Assembly (NCBI GenBank): GCA_958296175.1
Contig: OY282448.1
Location: 2,418,127 to 2,482,126, forward strand
Reading direction: 5' to 3'
From: an uncultured Chloroflexota bacterium
Lineage (GTDB): Bacteria; Chloroflexota; UBA11872
DNA length: 64,000 bases
Below the pieces are notes generated by a model, which was given only the letters and a program-made list of their open reading frames with translations, had not been told where the DNA came from and searched no databases. Shown piece after piece: positions 53,112 to 62,743 of the stretch. The position numbers were made by a program, and so were the translations under genes. Numbering within the stretch: position 1 is the stretch's first letter; each line of letters opens with the position of its first letter.

Positions 53112-53498
53112 CTAGACCCGCCGCCGCTTGGGCGGCCGTGGGCCGTTGTGGGGGATTGGCGTGACGTCCGAGATGCTGGCCACGGTGAGGCCCACGGCCT
53201 GCAAGGCGCGCACGGCGGCGTCGCGGCCCGACCCTGGGCCTTTGACGAACACGTCGATCTCGCGCATGCCGGCGTCCATGGCGCGCTGCGCCGCCTGTTC
53301 GGCGGCCTGCTGCGCCGCGAAGGGCGTGCTCTTGCGCGACCCGCGCACGCCCGTCGTGCCGCCGCTGGCGGTGGCCACGGTGTCGCCAGCCGGGTCGGTG
53401 ATGGTGATGAGGGTGTTGTTGAACGAGGCGCGAATGTGGGCCGCCCCTTTGGGCACGGGGACGCGCTGGCGGGACCGGGAACGAGATCTCTCTGCCAT
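53112..53498 (-). CDS. rpsK: Small ribosomal subunit protein S11
   Basis: The 128-residue product has [61 protein letters not shown] and [18 protein letters not shown], all S11. ATG 53498 was chosen because the frame upstream is a shadow over rpsM. Four bases after the rpsM stop. Confidence 0.97.
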   Translation of the reverse strand: MAERSRSRSRQRVPVPKGAAHIRASFNNTLITITDPAGDTVATASGGTTGVRGSRKSTPFAAQQAAEQAAQRAMDAGMREIDVFVKGPGSGRDAAVRALQAVGLTVASISDVTPIPHNGPRPPKRRRV

Positions 53499-53502
53499 GC
53501 CG

Positions 53503-53883
53503 TCAGCCCCGTTTGATGACGCGCTTGCGAATGCCGACGGTGCGCCGCGGCCCCTTGCGCGTGCGGGCGTTGGTGCGGGTGCGCTGCCCGCGCACGGGCA
53601 AGCCAATGCGGTGCCGCAGGCCGCGGTAGGAGCCGATCTCGCGCAGGCGCGCAATGTTGGTTTGCACGACGCGCCGCAGGTCGCCTTCGACCTGGCAGCG
53701 GCCGACTTGCTGGCGAATGCGGCTCAGCTCGGCCTCGGTCAGGTCGATGATGCGCGTTTGCGGGTTGACGTCGGCCTCGCGCACGATATCGGCGCTGGTG
53801 GCGCGGCCGATGCCAAAGATGTAGGTCAGCGCGACGACCACCGCCTTGTCGCGCGGGATGTCAACGCCGGCAATTCGAGCCAC
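53503..53883 (-). CDS. rpsM: Small ribosomal subunit protein S13
   Basis: The 126-residue product has [69 protein letters not shown] and the basic C-terminal tail, all S13. GTG start 12 bp after rpmJ. Confidence 0.97.
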   Translation of the reverse strand: MARIAGVDIPRDKAVVVALTYIFGIGRATSADIVREADVNPQTRIIDLTEAELSRIRQQVGRCQVEGDLRRVVQTNIARLREIGSYRGLRHRIGLPVRGQRTRTNARTRKGPRRTVGIRKRVIKRG

Positions 53884-53895
53884 GGGTCCTCGTTT

Positions 53896-54009
53896 CTATC
53901 CTTGCCGCTGCTTGCACTTGGGGTTGGAACAGATCACCATCACCCGCCGCCGGCGGCGGATGACCCGGCAGCGGTCGCAACGCGGCTTGACCGATGCTGA
54001 TACGCGCAT
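53896..54009 (-). CDS. rpmJ: Large ribosomal subunit protein L36
   Basis: A 37-residue product read from the sequence: it starts [20 protein letters not shown] and ends [15 protein letters not shown] and CSNPKC give a four-Cys zinc site, where many L36 proteins have His as the last ligand. The usual place between infA and rpsM supports the call. Confidence 0.94.
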   Translation of the reverse strand: MRVSASVKPRCDRCRVIRRRRRVMVICSNPKCKQRQG

Positions 54010-54015
54010 TCGCGG

Positions 54016-54348
54016 TTATCGCTCCATACGTTCGGGGCGCAGCCGCCAGGTGATGCGGCCGCGGGACAGATCGTAGGGCGACAGCTGGAGACGCACGCGG
54101 TCGCCCACGCCGATCCGAATGAATCGCAGCCGCATTTTACCTGCCAGATGCGCCAATATCGCCTTCGGTTCGTCGTCGCTGTCGCCGGTCTGAATGCGCA
54201 GCGGCTTGCCGTCCGGGCCCAGCGGTTTGACCAGGAACATGGTGTTGGGCAGCGAGTCGACGACTTCGCCCTCGATTTCAATGACGGGAGACTTGGCGGA
54301 TTTTTCCTTCGGCGTGGAGTCCGTCCGCCGGCCGCGTTGGCGCGCCAT
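54016..54348 (-). CDS. infA: Translation initiation factor IF-1, with N-terminal extension and internal insertion
   Basis: Binds the 30S A site during initiation. IF-1 is normally ~72 aa of a single OB fold; this one is 110. Core motifs are kept: [32 protein letters not shown] and [14 protein letters not shown]. The extra residues are a basic N-terminal tail (about 1-20) and a ~16-residue insertion near 44-60 ([15 protein letters not shown]) in a loop between strands. ATG 54348 follows map by eight bases; the rest of the spc-type order (map, infA, rpmJ, rpsM) is canonical. Confidence 0.93.
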   Translation of the reverse strand: MARQRGRRTDSTPKEKSAKSPVIEIEGEVVDSLPNTMFLVKPLGPDGKPLRIQTGDSDDEPKAILAHLAGKMRLRFIRIGVGDRVRLQLSPYDLSRGRITWRLRPERMER

Positions 54349-54356
54349 GCCGGGGC

Positions 54357-55136
54357 TCAGGATCCGTCCGTCAGGACGAGCGGGCCGTCGTCGCTGATGG
54401 CCACGGTGTGCTCGAAGTGCGCCGACAGCGACCCGTCAATGGTGCGCGCCGTCCAGCCGTCGTCGTCGAACTGCACGTCGGCCGCACCGACGTTGACCAT
54501 GGGTTCGACGGCGAGCGTCATGCCGGGCGCGAGCACAGGCCCGCTGCCCGCCGGCCCGAAGTTCGGCACTTGGGGCGGCTCATGCATGGTTCGTCCGATG
54601 CCGTGCCCGACAAATCGCCGCACGATGGTAAATCCGTCCTCCTCGACCGTCGTTTGGACGGCCGCGCTAATGTCTCCGATGTGACGTCCCGCCAGCGCCG
54701 CAGCTATAGCGGCACCGAGGGCGGCCTGGGTGACCTGGAGCAGGCGGAAGGTCTCGGGAGACACGTCCGCAACCGCGAGGGTCCGAGCCGAATCGGAGTG
54801 CCAGCCGTCTAGAATCACTCCGCAGTCAATGCCTATGATATCGCCAACCGTCAGGACTTCGCCACCCGGAATTCCGTGCACGATGACATCGTTGACCGAC
54901 GCGCAGATCGCGCCGGGAAACGGCTCGACGCCAGCGGCGGCGGCGGGAACGCCGAGGAACGAGGGAATCCCGCCGTGGTCGCGGATGTATTCCTGGGCAA
55001 TGGCGTCGAGCTCCGAGGTGCGCACGCCGGGCGCCACGGCGGCCTCGACCGCGTCCAGGGCGCCGGCCAACACGCGGCCCGACGCCCGCATGGCTTCCAG
55101 CTGCTCGGGCGTCTTCAGCTCGGCCTTGCCGGACAT
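54357..55136 (-). CDS. map: Type I methionine aminopeptidase
   Basis: Removes N-terminal Met from nascent proteins using two metal ions. The 259-residue product has GIPSFLGVP, the metal ligands in [16 protein letters not shown] (Asp pair), His in [13 protein letters not shown], Glu in AVEPM and Glu in [11 protein letters not shown] 55136 overlaps the adk stop by one base (TGATG); a GTG at 55139 lies directly upstream. Confidence 0.96.
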   Translation of the reverse strand: MSGKAELKTPEQLEAMRASGRVLAGALDAVEAAVAPGVRTSELDAIAQEYIRDHGGIPSFLGVPAAAAGVEPFPGAICASVNDVIVHGIPGGEVLTVGDIIGIDCGVILDGWHSDSARTLAVADVSPETFRLLQVTQAALGAAIAAALAGRHIGDISAAVQTTVEEDGFTIVRRFVGHGIGRTMHEPPQVPNFGPAGSGPVLAPGMTLAVEPMVNVGAADVQFDDDGWTARTIDGSLSAHFEHTVAISDDGPLVLTDGS

Positions 55137-55708
55137 CACGTGAGTGACTGCCTGACCGCGCGCCAGACGCGCGCCGCAACCTCGTCGGTCCGGCCGGTCC
55201 CGTCGACCTCGGCCAGCGCGCCCGCCGCGCCGTAGTAGTCGATCAACGGCGCGGTGTCCTGGCGGTAGACCTGGAGCCGATAGCGCGCCGTCTCCTCGGT
55301 GTCGTCCGAGCGCCCGCGCAGGAGCAGGCGGCGCAGCGCCTCCTGGTCGGGCACCGAAATATGAATGGCCGCGGTGACGTCCAGGCCGAACTGGGCGAGC
55401 AGGTCGTCGAGCGTGGCCGCCTGGTTGTAGGTGCGCGGGAAGCCGTCGAAACAGATGTCGCGGCGCCCAACGCTGGCCAGGTATTCCTCGATCACCTGCA
55501 GCACGACCTGGTCGGGCACCAGCTGGCCGCTGCGCAGGTAGGACTCGGCGCGCACACCGGCGGGGGTTCCATTCTTGACGGCCGTGCGGAACAGGTCGCC
55601 GGTGGAGACGTGTTCGAGCTGCACGCGCTGGGCCAGCCGCGCGCCCTGCGTGCCTTTGCCCGCACCCGGCGGGCCGAGCAGCACCACGACCGCCGGACGT
55701 TCACTCAC
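55136..55708 (-). CDS. adk: Adenylate kinase (short-LID form)
   Basis: Interconverts ATP+AMP and 2 ADP. The 190-residue product has the P-loop LLGPPGAGKGTQG, HVSTGDLFR, DGFPRTYNQA and RGRSDDTEETARYRLQVYR in a short LID without zinc cysteines. The final residues carry the usual helix. GTG 55708 is five bases after the secY stop. Confidence 0.95.
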   Translation of the reverse strand: MSERPAVVVLLGPPGAGKGTQGARLAQRVQLEHVSTGDLFRTAVKNGTPAGVRAESYLRSGQLVPDQVVLQVIEEYLASVGRRDICFDGFPRTYNQAATLDDLLAQFGLDVTAAIHISVPDQEALRRLLLRGRSDDTEETARYRLQVYRQDTAPLIDYYGAAGALAEVDGTGRTDEVAARVWRAVRQSLT

Positions 55709-55713
55709 CGGAC

Positions 55714-56994
55714 CTACCGGATGAACCCTTCGTAGTTGCGCATCATGAGCTGGGACTCGAGCTGGCGCATGGTGTCCAGCACCACGCCCACCACGATCAG
55801 CAAGCCCGTGCTGCTGATGGCCAGGGCCTGCGCACCTGTCACGGTCTGGGCGATGAACGGGACGACGGCAATGAATCCCAGGAACACCGCGCCGGCCAGC
55901 GTGATGCGGTTGACGACGCTGGACAGGTAACGGTGCGTGGGGCGCCCCGGACGAATGCCGGGGATGAACCCGCCGTTCTTCTGCAGGTTCTCCGCCAGGT
56001 TCTGCTGCTGGAACACGACCAGGGTGTAGACGTAGGTGAACACGATGACGAGCAGGAAGGTGAAGACCCAGTAGAGGCCGTTGGTGGGGCTCATGGCCGC
56101 AGCAATGGCGCCGGCGGCGTTTGCCAGCCAGTTGACGTCGACCGTCTCGAAGTAGCTGGCGATGGTGCCCGGCAGCAGCATCAGGGAGAAGGCGAAGATG
56201 AGGGGAATCATCCCGGCCGAGTTGACCTTGAGCGGGATGTGCGTGCTCTGGCCGCCGTACATGCGGGTTCCGCGGATGCGCTTGGCATATTGAACGGGGA
56301 TGCGGCGCTGCGCCTCCTGCACGAACACGATGGCGGCGATCATCAGCACGCCGATGATGACCACGGCGATGAACCCGCCGATGTTCTCGCCGGCGAACAG
56401 CGCCTGCCCCAGCGCCGCCGGCGCCCCGGCCACGATGCCGGCGAAGATGATGACGGAGACGCCGTTGCCAATGCCGTTTTCGGTGATGAGTTCGCCGATC
56501 CACAGCAGGAACATGGTGCCGCCGGTCATCACGATCAGCATGACGAAGATGTCGAAGAACCCCAGCGAGGGCGACAGCAGGTTCTGCTGGGCCGAGCGCA
56601 GCAGCTGCAGCTGGCCGAAGCCTTGCAGCATGGCGAAGGGGATGGTGGCCAGGCGCGTCCACTGCGCAATCTTGCGCCGACCGGCTTCGCCTTCGCGCGA
56701 GAGTTCCTGCAGGCGCGGAATCAGGGGCACCAGCACGGTGGACGCGATGTTGGCCGTCACGTAGGGATAGACCCCCAGCGCCACGATGGAGAAGTTCTCC
56801 AACGCGCCGCCCGAGAGCAGGTTCATGAACCCCAGCAGCTGGTTCCCCGCAAAGAAGTCCGACAACAGCTCGGTGTTGACGCCGGGCAGCGGAATGTGGG
56901 CGACCAGCCGAAAGACGAGCAGCAGGCCGATGGTGAAGAGGATCTTGCGTCGAACGTCGGGGAGTTGAAACGCCGAGATCGCCGTCTCGATCAC
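55714..56994 (-). CDS. secY: Protein translocase subunit SecY
   Basis: Core of the Sec channel. The 426-residue polytopic protein has ten hydrophobic segments, FRLVAHIPLPGVN, ANIASTVLVPLIPRLQELSREGE, the plug and cytoplasmic loop YAKRIRGTRMYGGQSTHIPLKVN, and NSAGMIPLIFA. GTG 56994 overlaps rplO by four bases. Position between rplO and adk is standard for spc operons. Confidence 0.97.
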   Translation of the reverse strand: MIETAISAFQLPDVRRKILFTIGLLLVFRLVAHIPLPGVNTELLSDFFAGNQLLGFMNLLSGGALENFSIVALGVYPYVTANIASTVLVPLIPRLQELSREGEAGRRKIAQWTRLATIPFAMLQGFGQLQLLRSAQQNLLSPSLGFFDIFVMLIVMTGGTMFLLWIGELITENGIGNGVSVIIFAGIVAGAPAALGQALFAGENIGGFIAVVIIGVLMIAAIVFVQEAQRRIPVQYAKRIRGTRMYGGQSTHIPLKVNSAGMIPLIFAFSLMLLPGTIASYFETVDVNWLANAAGAIAAAMSPTNGLYWVFTFLLVIVFTYVYTLVVFQQQNLAENLQKNGGFIPGIRPGRPTHRYLSSVVNRITLAGAVFLGFIAVVPFIAQTVTGAQALAISSTGLLIVVGVVLDTMRQLESQLMMRNYEGFIR

Positions 56995-57437
56995 GCGTGC
57001 AGCTCCTCGACGGCGCCGCCGGCGTCTTCGATCTTCGCCTTGGCCGCCGCCGAGAATTTGGGCGCGCGCACGGTCAGCGGGTGCTCCAGCTCGCCGTGCG
57101 CAAGAATCTTGAACAGGCCGGGCTCGATCAGGCCGCGGCCGCGCAGCTCGTCAGGCCCGACCACCGAGCCGGCGGGAAACACGTTGAGCGACCCGACGTT
57201 GACGGGCTGATAGTCGCGCTTGAAACGGGCGTTCGTGAAACCGCGGCGGCCGGGGAAGCGCATGAGCAGGCGCGTCTGGCCGCCTTCGAACCCCGGGTAG
57301 GCGTTGGTTCCGCTGCGCGCGCCCTGGCCCAGCGTGCCGCGGCCGCTGGTCTTGCCCTTGCCGGCGCCTTCGCCGCGGCCGACGCGCTGTCGTCGCTTGC
57401 GCCTGGGCGCCTGGGCGGAAATCTGATGCGGTTTCAC
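56991..57437 (-). CDS. rplO: Large ribosomal subunit protein L15
   Basis: The 148-residue product has RKRRQRVGRGEGAGKGKTSGRG, GFEGGQTRLLMRFPGRRGF and the C-terminal KILAHGELEHPLTVRAPKFSAAA, all L15. GTG 57437 overlaps rpmD by four bases. Confidence 0.97.
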   Translation of the reverse strand: MKPHQISAQAPRRKRRQRVGRGEGAGKGKTSGRGTLGQGARSGTNAYPGFEGGQTRLLMRFPGRRGFTNARFKRDYQPVNVGSLNVFPAGSVVGPDELRGRGLIEPGLFKILAHGELEHPLTVRAPKFSAAAKAKIEDAGGAVEELHA

Positions 57438-57634
57438 GGCGCGCCGCCCGCGTCGTGGGTGGACTCGACCTGGACCAGATGCCGCACCGCGCGCACCATG
57501 GCGCGCATGTCAGCCGTGTCCGGCCGCGACGATTGGCGGCCGACGCCGCCCAGCCCCAGCGCGCGCAGCGTGTCGCGCTGCGGCGCGCGGCACCCGATGG
57601 AGCTGCGGACCTGGCGCAGCAGGAGTTCAGCCAT
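57434..57634 (-). CDS. rpmD: Large ribosomal subunit protein L30
   Basis: The 66-residue product has [27 protein letters not shown] and [12 protein letters not shown], the L30 pattern. ATG 57634 overlaps the rpsE stop by eight bases. L30 is absent from many bacteria, so its presence is informative. Confidence 0.94.
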   Translation of the reverse strand: MAELLLRQVRSSIGCRAPQRDTLRALGLGGVGRQSSRPDTADMRAMVRAVRHLVQVESTHDAGGAP

Positions 57635-58172
57635 CGGGCGACCCGGCCGCGGTCTGGCGGCGGCGCGCCACGGCTTCTTCGGGCACTTGCAGCTGCGCCA
57701 GGCCGTTGATGGTGGCGCGCACGACGTTCACGGCGTTGGTGGAGCCAATCATCTTGGTCAACAGGTTGCGCACGCCGGCCAGTTCCAGCACGGCGCGCAC
57801 GGCGCCGCCGGCGATGACGCCGGTTCCCGGACGCGCGGGGCGCAGCACGACTTTGGAAGCGCGGAAGCTGTGTTCGATGTAGTGCGGAATCGAGCCGTCG
57901 TCGGTCAGCGGCACTTCGATGAGCGAGCGGCGCGCGCGTTCCTGGCCCTTGCGGATGGCGTCCACGACCTCGTTGGCGCGCCCGATGCCAACGCCCACGC
58001 GCCCGCGGCGGTCGCCGACGACGACGATGGCGTTGAACCCGAAGCGGCGGCCGCCCTTGACGACTTTGGCGACGCGCTTGATGCGCACGACGCGGTCTTC
58101 GAGCCGCGGCGCGTCGCTGTCGCGGCCGCGCGGCCCGTCGTCGCGGCGGCCGAGATCTCTGTCCCGCCTCAT
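57627..58172 (-). CDS. rpsE: Small ribosomal subunit protein S5
   Basis: The 181-residue product has [44 protein letters not shown], the S5 dsRNA-binding segment, [24 protein letters not shown] and [14 protein letters not shown]. The first ~20 residues are Arg/Asp-rich and unconserved. ATG overlaps the rplR stop by four bases. Confidence 0.96.
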   Translation of the reverse strand: MRRDRDLGRRDDGPRGRDSDAPRLEDRVVRIKRVAKVVKGGRRFGFNAIVVVGDRRGRVGVGIGRANEVVDAIRKGQERARRSLIEVPLTDDGSIPHYIEHSFRASKVVLRPARPGTGVIAGGAVRAVLELAGVRNLLTKMIGSTNAVNVVRATINGLAQLQVPEEAVARRRQTAAGSPDG

Positions 58173-58522
58173 ACGGCGATTCCTCCCGTGCGCACGGCGT
58201 CTGCCAGCGCTTTGACGCGGCCGTGGTATTTGTGGCCGCCGCGATCGAAGACCACCGCGGTTATGTCAAGTTCCTGCATGCGCGCAGCCAGGCGCTGGCC
58301 GACGTCCACGGCGCACTCGGTCTTGCCGGCGCCTTGCGCCGCCGCTTCGCGCGAGGACGCGGCAGCCAGCGTGCGGCCGGCGTCGTCGTCGATGACTTGC
58401 GCGTAGATGTGCTTCAGGCTCCGAAACACGGCCAGGCGCGGCCGTTGGGGGCGGCCAACCACGCGGCGGCGCAGCCGCCGGTGGCGGCGCTGGCGCGCGG
58501 CGCGTCGGGTTATGGTTGCCAT
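58169..58522 (-). CDS. rplR: Large ribosomal subunit protein L18
   Basis: The 117-residue product has [69 protein letters not shown], matching L18. ATG 58522 was chosen because the frame upstream loses similarity to L18. 13 bases separate it from rplF. Confidence 0.96.
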   Translation of the reverse strand: MATITRRAARQRRHRRLRRRVVGRPQRPRLAVFRSLKHIYAQVIDDDAGRTLAAASSREAAAQGAGKTECAVDVGQRLAARMQELDITAVVFDRGGHKYHGRVKALADAVRTGGIAV

Positions 58523-58535
58523 CCAAGCCTCTCGT

Positions 58536-59093
58536 CTAGCCAACCGCGCCACTGGCGACGGCCGTCTTGCCGGGCTTACGCCGCACGACTTCGCCTTCGT
58601 AGCGCAGGCCGTGGCCCTTGTAGGGGTCGGCGGGGCGGATGGCGCGCAATTCGGCGGCCACTTGCCCCACACGCTGCTTGTCGATGCCTTTCACGACGAC
58701 GTGGGTGGCGTCGGGTACTTCGATGTCGATGCCTGCCGGCGCTTCGCGGCGCTGGGGGTGCGTGAACCCCAGTTGAAAGTCGAGCGTCCGGCCCTGGAGC
58801 AGCACGCGGTAGCCGGTGCCTCGAATCTCCAGCCGCTTCTCGAATCCTTGGGTGACGCCCGTCACCATGTTGGCCAGCAATTGGCGCGCCAGGCCGTGCA
58901 TCGCGCGCGTGCGGTGTTCGTCGTCGGGCCGCGCGGCCGTGACCTGGCCGTTCGCCTGCGTGAACGTAATCATGGGCGGCAGGGCCTGGGTCAGTTCGCC
59001 CTTGGGACCCGCCACGGTCGCGACGTTGTGCGCGTCGAAGCTGACCGACACCGAGTCGGGAACGGGAACGGGCGAGAGGCCAACGCGCGACAT
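58536..59093 (-). CDS. rplF: Large ribosomal subunit protein L6
   Basis: The 185-residue product has the duplicated L6 fold: [63 protein letters not shown] and [34 protein letters not shown]. All standard. Starts at ATG 59093, four bases after rpsH. Confidence 0.97.
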   Translation of the reverse strand: MSRVGLSPVPVPDSVSVSFDAHNVATVAGPKGELTQALPPMITFTQANGQVTAARPDDEHRTRAMHGLARQLLANMVTGVTQGFEKRLEIRGTGYRVLLQGRTLDFQLGFTHPQRREAPAGIDIEVPDATHVVVKGIDKQRVGQVAAELRAIRPADPYKGHGLRYEGEVVRRKPGKTAVASGAVG

Positions 59094-59097
59094 GGGG

Positions 59098-59487
59098 CTA
59101 CCAGACGAAGCAGAGCACTTCGCCGCCCAGGCGAAGTCGCGCGGCGTCCTGGCCGGTCATTACACCCTGCGAGGTCGAAAGAATGGCCGTGCCGATCCCG
59201 CCCATCACGCGCGGAATCTCGCGCGCGCGGGTGTAGATGCGCAGGCCTGGACGGCTCACGCGCTTGGCGCCGGCGAACATCGGGCGGCTGTCCAGGTAGC
59301 GCAAGGTCACGTCCAGCCAGACGCGCTGCCCGTCGTCCACGACCTCGGCCGAGGCGACATAGCCTTCGTCGACCAGAATGGTGGCCAGCCGCTCTTTGAC
59401 GCTGGAGTGCGGCATGCGCACGGTGGTGTGGCGGGCCATGGCCGCGTTGCGCAGGCGCGTGAGCATGTCGGCAATCGGGTCGGTCAT
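59098..59487 (-). CDS. rpsH: Small ribosomal subunit protein S8
   Basis: The 129-residue product has DPIADMLTRLRNAAMARHTTVRMPHSSVKERLATILVDEGY, SRPGLRIYTRAREIPRVMGGIGTAILSTSQGVMTGQDA and LCFVW, all S8. Organised after rpsN. Confidence 0.97.
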   Translation of the reverse strand: MTDPIADMLTRLRNAAMARHTTVRMPHSSVKERLATILVDEGYVASAEVVDDGQRVWLDVTLRYLDSRPMFAGAKRVSRPGLRIYTRAREIPRVMGGIGTAILSTSQGVMTGQDAARLRLGGEVLCFVW

Positions 59488-59494
59488 CGGGGGC

Positions 59495-59734
59495 TTACCA
59501 GCTGGCTTTCGTCACGCCGGGGATGTGGCCTTTGACGGCCAGCTCGCGGAAACAGATGCGGCACAGCCCGAACTGGCGGAGGTAAGCGCGCGGGCGTCCG
59601 CAGATGCGGCAGCGGTGGCGGTAGCGGCCTTTGTAGCGGAGCTTGCGCCCGCGCAGCGAGGTGGAATCGAAGTCCGGGCGCAGCCATGCCTGCCGCTCGC
59701 GCTTCCACTTCTCGATTTTGCATTTCTTGGCCAT
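59495..59734 (-). CDS. rpsN: Small ribosomal subunit protein S14, zinc-ribbon type with a longer N terminus
   Basis: The C-terminal half is a standard S14 type [21 protein letters not shown] (four Cys zinc ribbon) then [18 protein letters not shown]. It is 79 aa where type Z is 61; an 18-residue insertion after [13 protein letters not shown] (about 15-35) makes it look between type Z and the longer type. Zinc ligands are intact. Confidence 0.94.
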   Translation of the reverse strand: MAKKCKIEKWKRERQAWLRPDFDSTSLRGRKLRYKGRYRHRCRICGRPRAYLRQFGLCRICFRELAVKGHIPGVTKASW

Positions 59735-59743
59735 GTCGAAACC

Positions 59744-60298
59744 TCAGGCTGCCAGGTCGAGCCGCTCGAACGGCATGCCCAGCAGCTCCAGGAGCCGCAG
59801 GCCTTCCGCGTCGCTGGCCGCCGTGGTCACGATCACGACTTGCAGGCCTCGAATGCGGTCGATCTGGTCGTAGTCGATCTCGGGAAAGATGAGTTGTTCG
59901 GGCACGCCCAGCGCATAGTTGCCGCGGCCGTCGAACGCCGAGCGCGAGACGCCGCGGAAGTCGCGCAGGCGGGGCAGCGCGATGGTGACCAGCCGGTCCA
60001 AGAACTCGTAGCTGCGTGCGCCGCGCAGGGTGCACTTGACGCCGATGCGCTGGCCCTCGCGCAGCTTGAAGGCCGCCACGCTCTTGCGCGCGCGGGTAAC
60101 CACGGGCCGCTGGCCGGTGATGGTGGCGACGTCCCGCACGGCGTGGTCGACGGCGGCGTCATCGCTCAGCGCCTCGCCCAGACCCACGTTGACGATGATG
60201 CGGTCGAGCCGCGGCACGGCCAGGGGGTTGGCGTGGCCAAACTCGCGCATGAGGCGCGGGCGGACGTCGTCGCGGTATCGCGTCAGCAAACGGTTCAT
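59744..60298 (-). CDS. rplE: Large ribosomal subunit protein L5
   Basis: The 184-residue product has [51 protein letters not shown] and [43 protein letters not shown], all L5. ATG 60298 overlaps the rplX stop by one base (TGATG); sequence upstream in frame is shadow. Confidence 0.97.
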   Translation of the reverse strand: MNRLLTRYRDDVRPRLMREFGHANPLAVPRLDRIIVNVGLGEALSDDAAVDHAVRDVATITGQRPVVTRARKSVAAFKLREGQRIGVKCTLRGARSYEFLDRLVTIALPRLRDFRGVSRSAFDGRGNYALGVPEQLIFPEIDYDQIDRIRGLQVVIVTTAASDAEGLRLLELLGMPFERLDLAA

Positions 60299-60624
60299 CA
60301 GTCGCCGATCGGCTCGTTGCTCCTGCGGGCGTAGCGCCGCTTCACTCCATCGTCGTCGAATCGGTAGCCCACACGCTCGCGCTTGCCGCTGGCCGGGCAC
60401 ACCAGCATGACGTTGGACACGTCGAGCGGCGCGTTGAACTCAATGATACCCGCCGGTTGCCCGATGGCGCGCGGTTTGGCGTGCCGCTTGCGGACGTTTA
60501 CGCCTTCGACGACGACGCGCCCGGTCTCCGGAACCACGCGTTCCACCACGCCGCGGCGTCCGGCGTCGCGGCCGTGCAGGACTTCGACGGTGTCGCCCTT
60601 GCGGATGCGGAAGCGGCGCGGCAC
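60298..60624 (-). CDS. rplX: Large ribosomal subunit protein L24
   Basis: The 108-residue product has [61 protein letters not shown], the KOW-type L24. GTG 60624 lies two bases after the rplN stop. Confidence 0.96.
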   Translation of the reverse strand: MPRRFRIRKGDTVEVLHGRDAGRRGVVERVVPETGRVVVEGVNVRKRHAKPRAIGQPAGIIEFNAPLDVSNVMLVCPASGKRERVGYRFDDDGVKRRYARRSNEPIGD

Positions 60625-60626
60625 GG

Positions 60627-60992
60627 CTACAAGACCTCCGGCGCCAGGGACACGATGCGCATGAAGCGGCGGTCGCGCAGTTCACGCCCGACGGGGCCAA
60701 AGATGCGGGTGCCGCGCGGCGCTTCGCCTTCCAGCAAGACCGCTGCGTTGTCGTCGAACCGAATGCGCGAGCCGTCCGGCCGTCCGTATTCCTTCTTGAC
60801 GCGCACGATCACCGCGCGCACGACGGAGCCTTTGGGCACGGGGCTGTTGGGCGCGGCCTGCTTGACGCTGCCCACGATGATGTCGCCCACGCGGCCGTAC
60901 CGGCGCGACGACCCGCCCAGCACGCGGATGCACATGATTTCGCGGGCGCCGGTGTTGTCGGCCACCTTCAGGCGGCTTTGCTGCTGCACCAT
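60627..60992 (-). CDS. rplN: Large ribosomal subunit protein L14
   Basis: The 121-residue product has [54 protein letters not shown] and [42 protein letters not shown], all L14. ATG 60992. Confidence 0.97.
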   Translation of the reverse strand: MVQQQSRLKVADNTGAREIMCIRVLGGSSRRYGRVGDIIVGSVKQAAPNSPVPKGSVVRAVIVRVKKEYGRPDGSRIRFDDNAAVLLEGEAPRGTRIFGPVGRELRDRRFMRIVSLAPEVL

Positions 60993-60994
60993 GC

Positions 60995-61342
60995 TTACGC
61001 TTCTTCGCCAGCCTGGCGCTGGTCAGCGCCGCCGTCGGCGTCGGCGTCGGCGGTTGCCAGCGCGCTCGCCGCCGCGTGTTCCTCGGCCGTGAGCTGGGCG
61101 CGTTCGACCACGTCGATCAAGCGCCAGCGCTTGCGCCGGCTGAGCGGGCGCGACTCTTCGATTTCGACCTGGTCGCCGATGCGGCAGGTGTTGTGCGGGT
61201 CGTGCGCCATGAGCGTGCGCCGCACGCGCACCGGCTTGCGGTAGATCGCGTGGCGCCGAATGGACTCCACTTCCACGATGATGGTCTTGTCGGCGCGGTC
61301 GCTGGTGACGCGGCCGACGCGCCGCGCTCGTGTGCGAGGCAT
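60995..61342 (-). CDS. rpsQ: Small ribosomal subunit protein S17 with acidic/Ala C-terminal tail
   Basis: S17 is normally ~85 aa; here it is 115. [36 protein letters not shown] and [36 protein letters not shown] are standard. The last ~30 residues are Ala/Asp-rich and absent from most S17 proteins. ATG 61342 follows rpmC by three bases. Confidence 0.95.
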   Translation of the reverse strand: MPRTRARRVGRVTSDRADKTIIVEVESIRRHAIYRKPVRVRRTLMAHDPHNTCRIGDQVEIEESRPLSRRKRWRLIDVVERAQLTAEEHAAASALATADADADGGADQRQAGEEA

Positions 61343-61345
61343 GTG

Positions 61346-61561
61346 CTAGGCCTCCTCTCCGCCGGCGGCCGCCAGCGCGCGTTCGCGCTCGATCGTCAGC
61401 ATGCGCGCCACGCCGCGGCGCACGTGGCGCAGCTGCGAGGTGTCCGTGAGCTGCAAGGTGGCGTGCTGCACGCGCAGGCGGAAGAGTTCTTCCTTGGTTT
61501 CGGCAATGCGCGCCGTCAATTCCTCGTCGCTGAGGCTGCGGTACTGATCGGCCTTACCCAA
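61346..61561 (-). CDS. rpmC: Large ribosomal subunit protein L29
   Basis: The 71-residue product has [50 protein letters not shown], the L29 coiled-coil pattern. TTG 61561 overlaps the rplP stop by eight bases; GTG or ATG alternatives are not available. Confidence 0.93.
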   Translation of the reverse strand: MGKADQYRSLSDEELTARIAETKEELFRLRVQHATLQLTDTSQLRHVRRGVARMLTIERERALAAAGGEEA

Positions 61562-61979
61562 CGGTCACCTCCGCAACGCGCGACACCACGCGCGTCTGTA
61601 CCGAGAGCTTGTGGGAGGCGAGGCGCATGGCTTCGCGCGCCATGGACTCTTCCACCCCAGAGAGTTCGAACAGGATACGTCCCGGCTTGACGACAGCGAC
61701 CCAGCGCTCGACGTTGCCCTTGCCGCTGCCCATGCGGACTTCGGCCGGTTTCTGGGTGATGGGCTTGTCGGGAAACACGCGGATCCAGACTTGGCCGCTG
61801 CGTTTGATGGCGTGGGTGATGGCGCGCCGCGCAGCCTCGATCTGGCGGCTGTCCACCCAGCCCACCGTGGTGGCTTGCAGGCCGAACTCGCCGGACGCCA
61901 GCCGGTTGCCGCGCGATGCGCGGCCGCGGCGGCGGCCGCGGTGCATCTTGCGGTACTTGGTCCGCTTGGGCATCAGCAT
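61554..61979 (-). CDS. rplP: Large ribosomal subunit protein L16
   Basis: The 141-residue product has [93 protein letters not shown] and [17 protein letters not shown], all L16. ATG 61973 (MPK) is the likelier start; 61979 adds two residues. Confidence 0.97.
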   Translation of the reverse strand: MLMPKRTKYRKMHRGRRRGRASRGNRLASGEFGLQATTVGWVDSRQIEAARRAITHAIKRSGQVWIRVFPDKPITQKPAEVRMGSGKGNVERWVAVVKPGRILFELSGVEESMAREAMRLASHKLSVQTRVVSRVAEVTVG

Positions 61980-61982
61980 GGG

Positions 61983-62741
61983 TCAGGTCCGATTGGGCGC
62001 GCGGCGCCCTCGGGTCGCGGGTCGGGAGACGGATTCGCCCAACAGCCGCTCGGCGTCCCGCGCGTTTCCGCGGTGCACCCAGCCTTTGACGCCAATGCGG
62101 CCGGCCGTCGTGCGCGCTTCGGTGGCGCCGTAGTCGATGTCGGCGTCGAGGGTCTGGAGCGGCACGGTGCCGAGCAGTTCGAATTCGCTGCGCGACATTT
62201 CGCGCCCGCCCAACCGGCCGCTGACCATGATCTTGACGCCCAGGGCGCCCGCCCGCATGGTGCGCTCGGCGGTCATCTTGATGGCGCGCCGGAACGAGAC
62301 GCGGCGTTCGAGCTGGTCGGCGACGTTGCGCACCACCAGGAAGGCGTCCAGTTCCGGCTGGCCGATTTCCTCCACGTCCACGTCCACGCGCTTGCCGGTG
62401 CGGCGTTCGATGCGGTTCTGAATTTCTTCGCGGTTGCTGCCGCCGCGCCCGATCACAATGCCCGGGCGAGCGGTGTGGATGACCACGCGCACGCGGCTGA
62501 CCTGGCGTTCGATTTCGATCTTGGAGACGCCGGCGCCGTAGCTGCCGCGCCGCCGACCGCCGCGGCGCGAATCCTGGCGCGAGTCGCGCGCGCTGGGCGA
62601 CTCGAGGTAGCTCCGGATCAGCCCGCGAATTTCCAGGTCTTCCAGCAGCAGCTCGGTGTAGTCGCGGTCGGCGTACCAGGTGCTTTCCCAGCGCGTGGTG
62701 TGGCCCAGCCGGTAGCCCATGGGGTGAACTTTGCGTCCCAT
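61983..62741 (-). CDS. rpsC: Small ribosomal subunit protein S3 with internal insertion
   Basis: The 252-residue product has GRKVHPMGYRLGHTTRWESTWYADRDYTELLLEDLEIR, then the KH domain TARPGIVIGRGGSNREEIQ and the C-terminal VSGRLGGREMSRSEFE, YGATEARTTAGRIGVKGW. About 23 residues at 49-71 (SPSARDSRQDSRRGGRRRGS and on) are inserted between the N-terminal helices and the KH domain and are Ser/Arg/Gly-rich. Starts at ATG 62741. Confidence 0.96.
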   Translation of the reverse strand: MGRKVHPMGYRLGHTTRWESTWYADRDYTELLLEDLEIRGLIRSYLESPSARDSRQDSRRGGRRRGSYGAGVSKIEIERQVSRVRVVIHTARPGIVIGRGGSNREEIQNRIERRTGKRVDVDVEEIGQPELDAFLVVRNVADQLERRVSFRRAIKMTAERTMRAGALGVKIMVSGRLGGREMSRSEFELLGTVPLQTLDADIDYGATEARTTAGRIGVKGWVHRGNARDAERLLGESVSRPATRGRRAPNRT

Positions 62742-62743
62742 GG

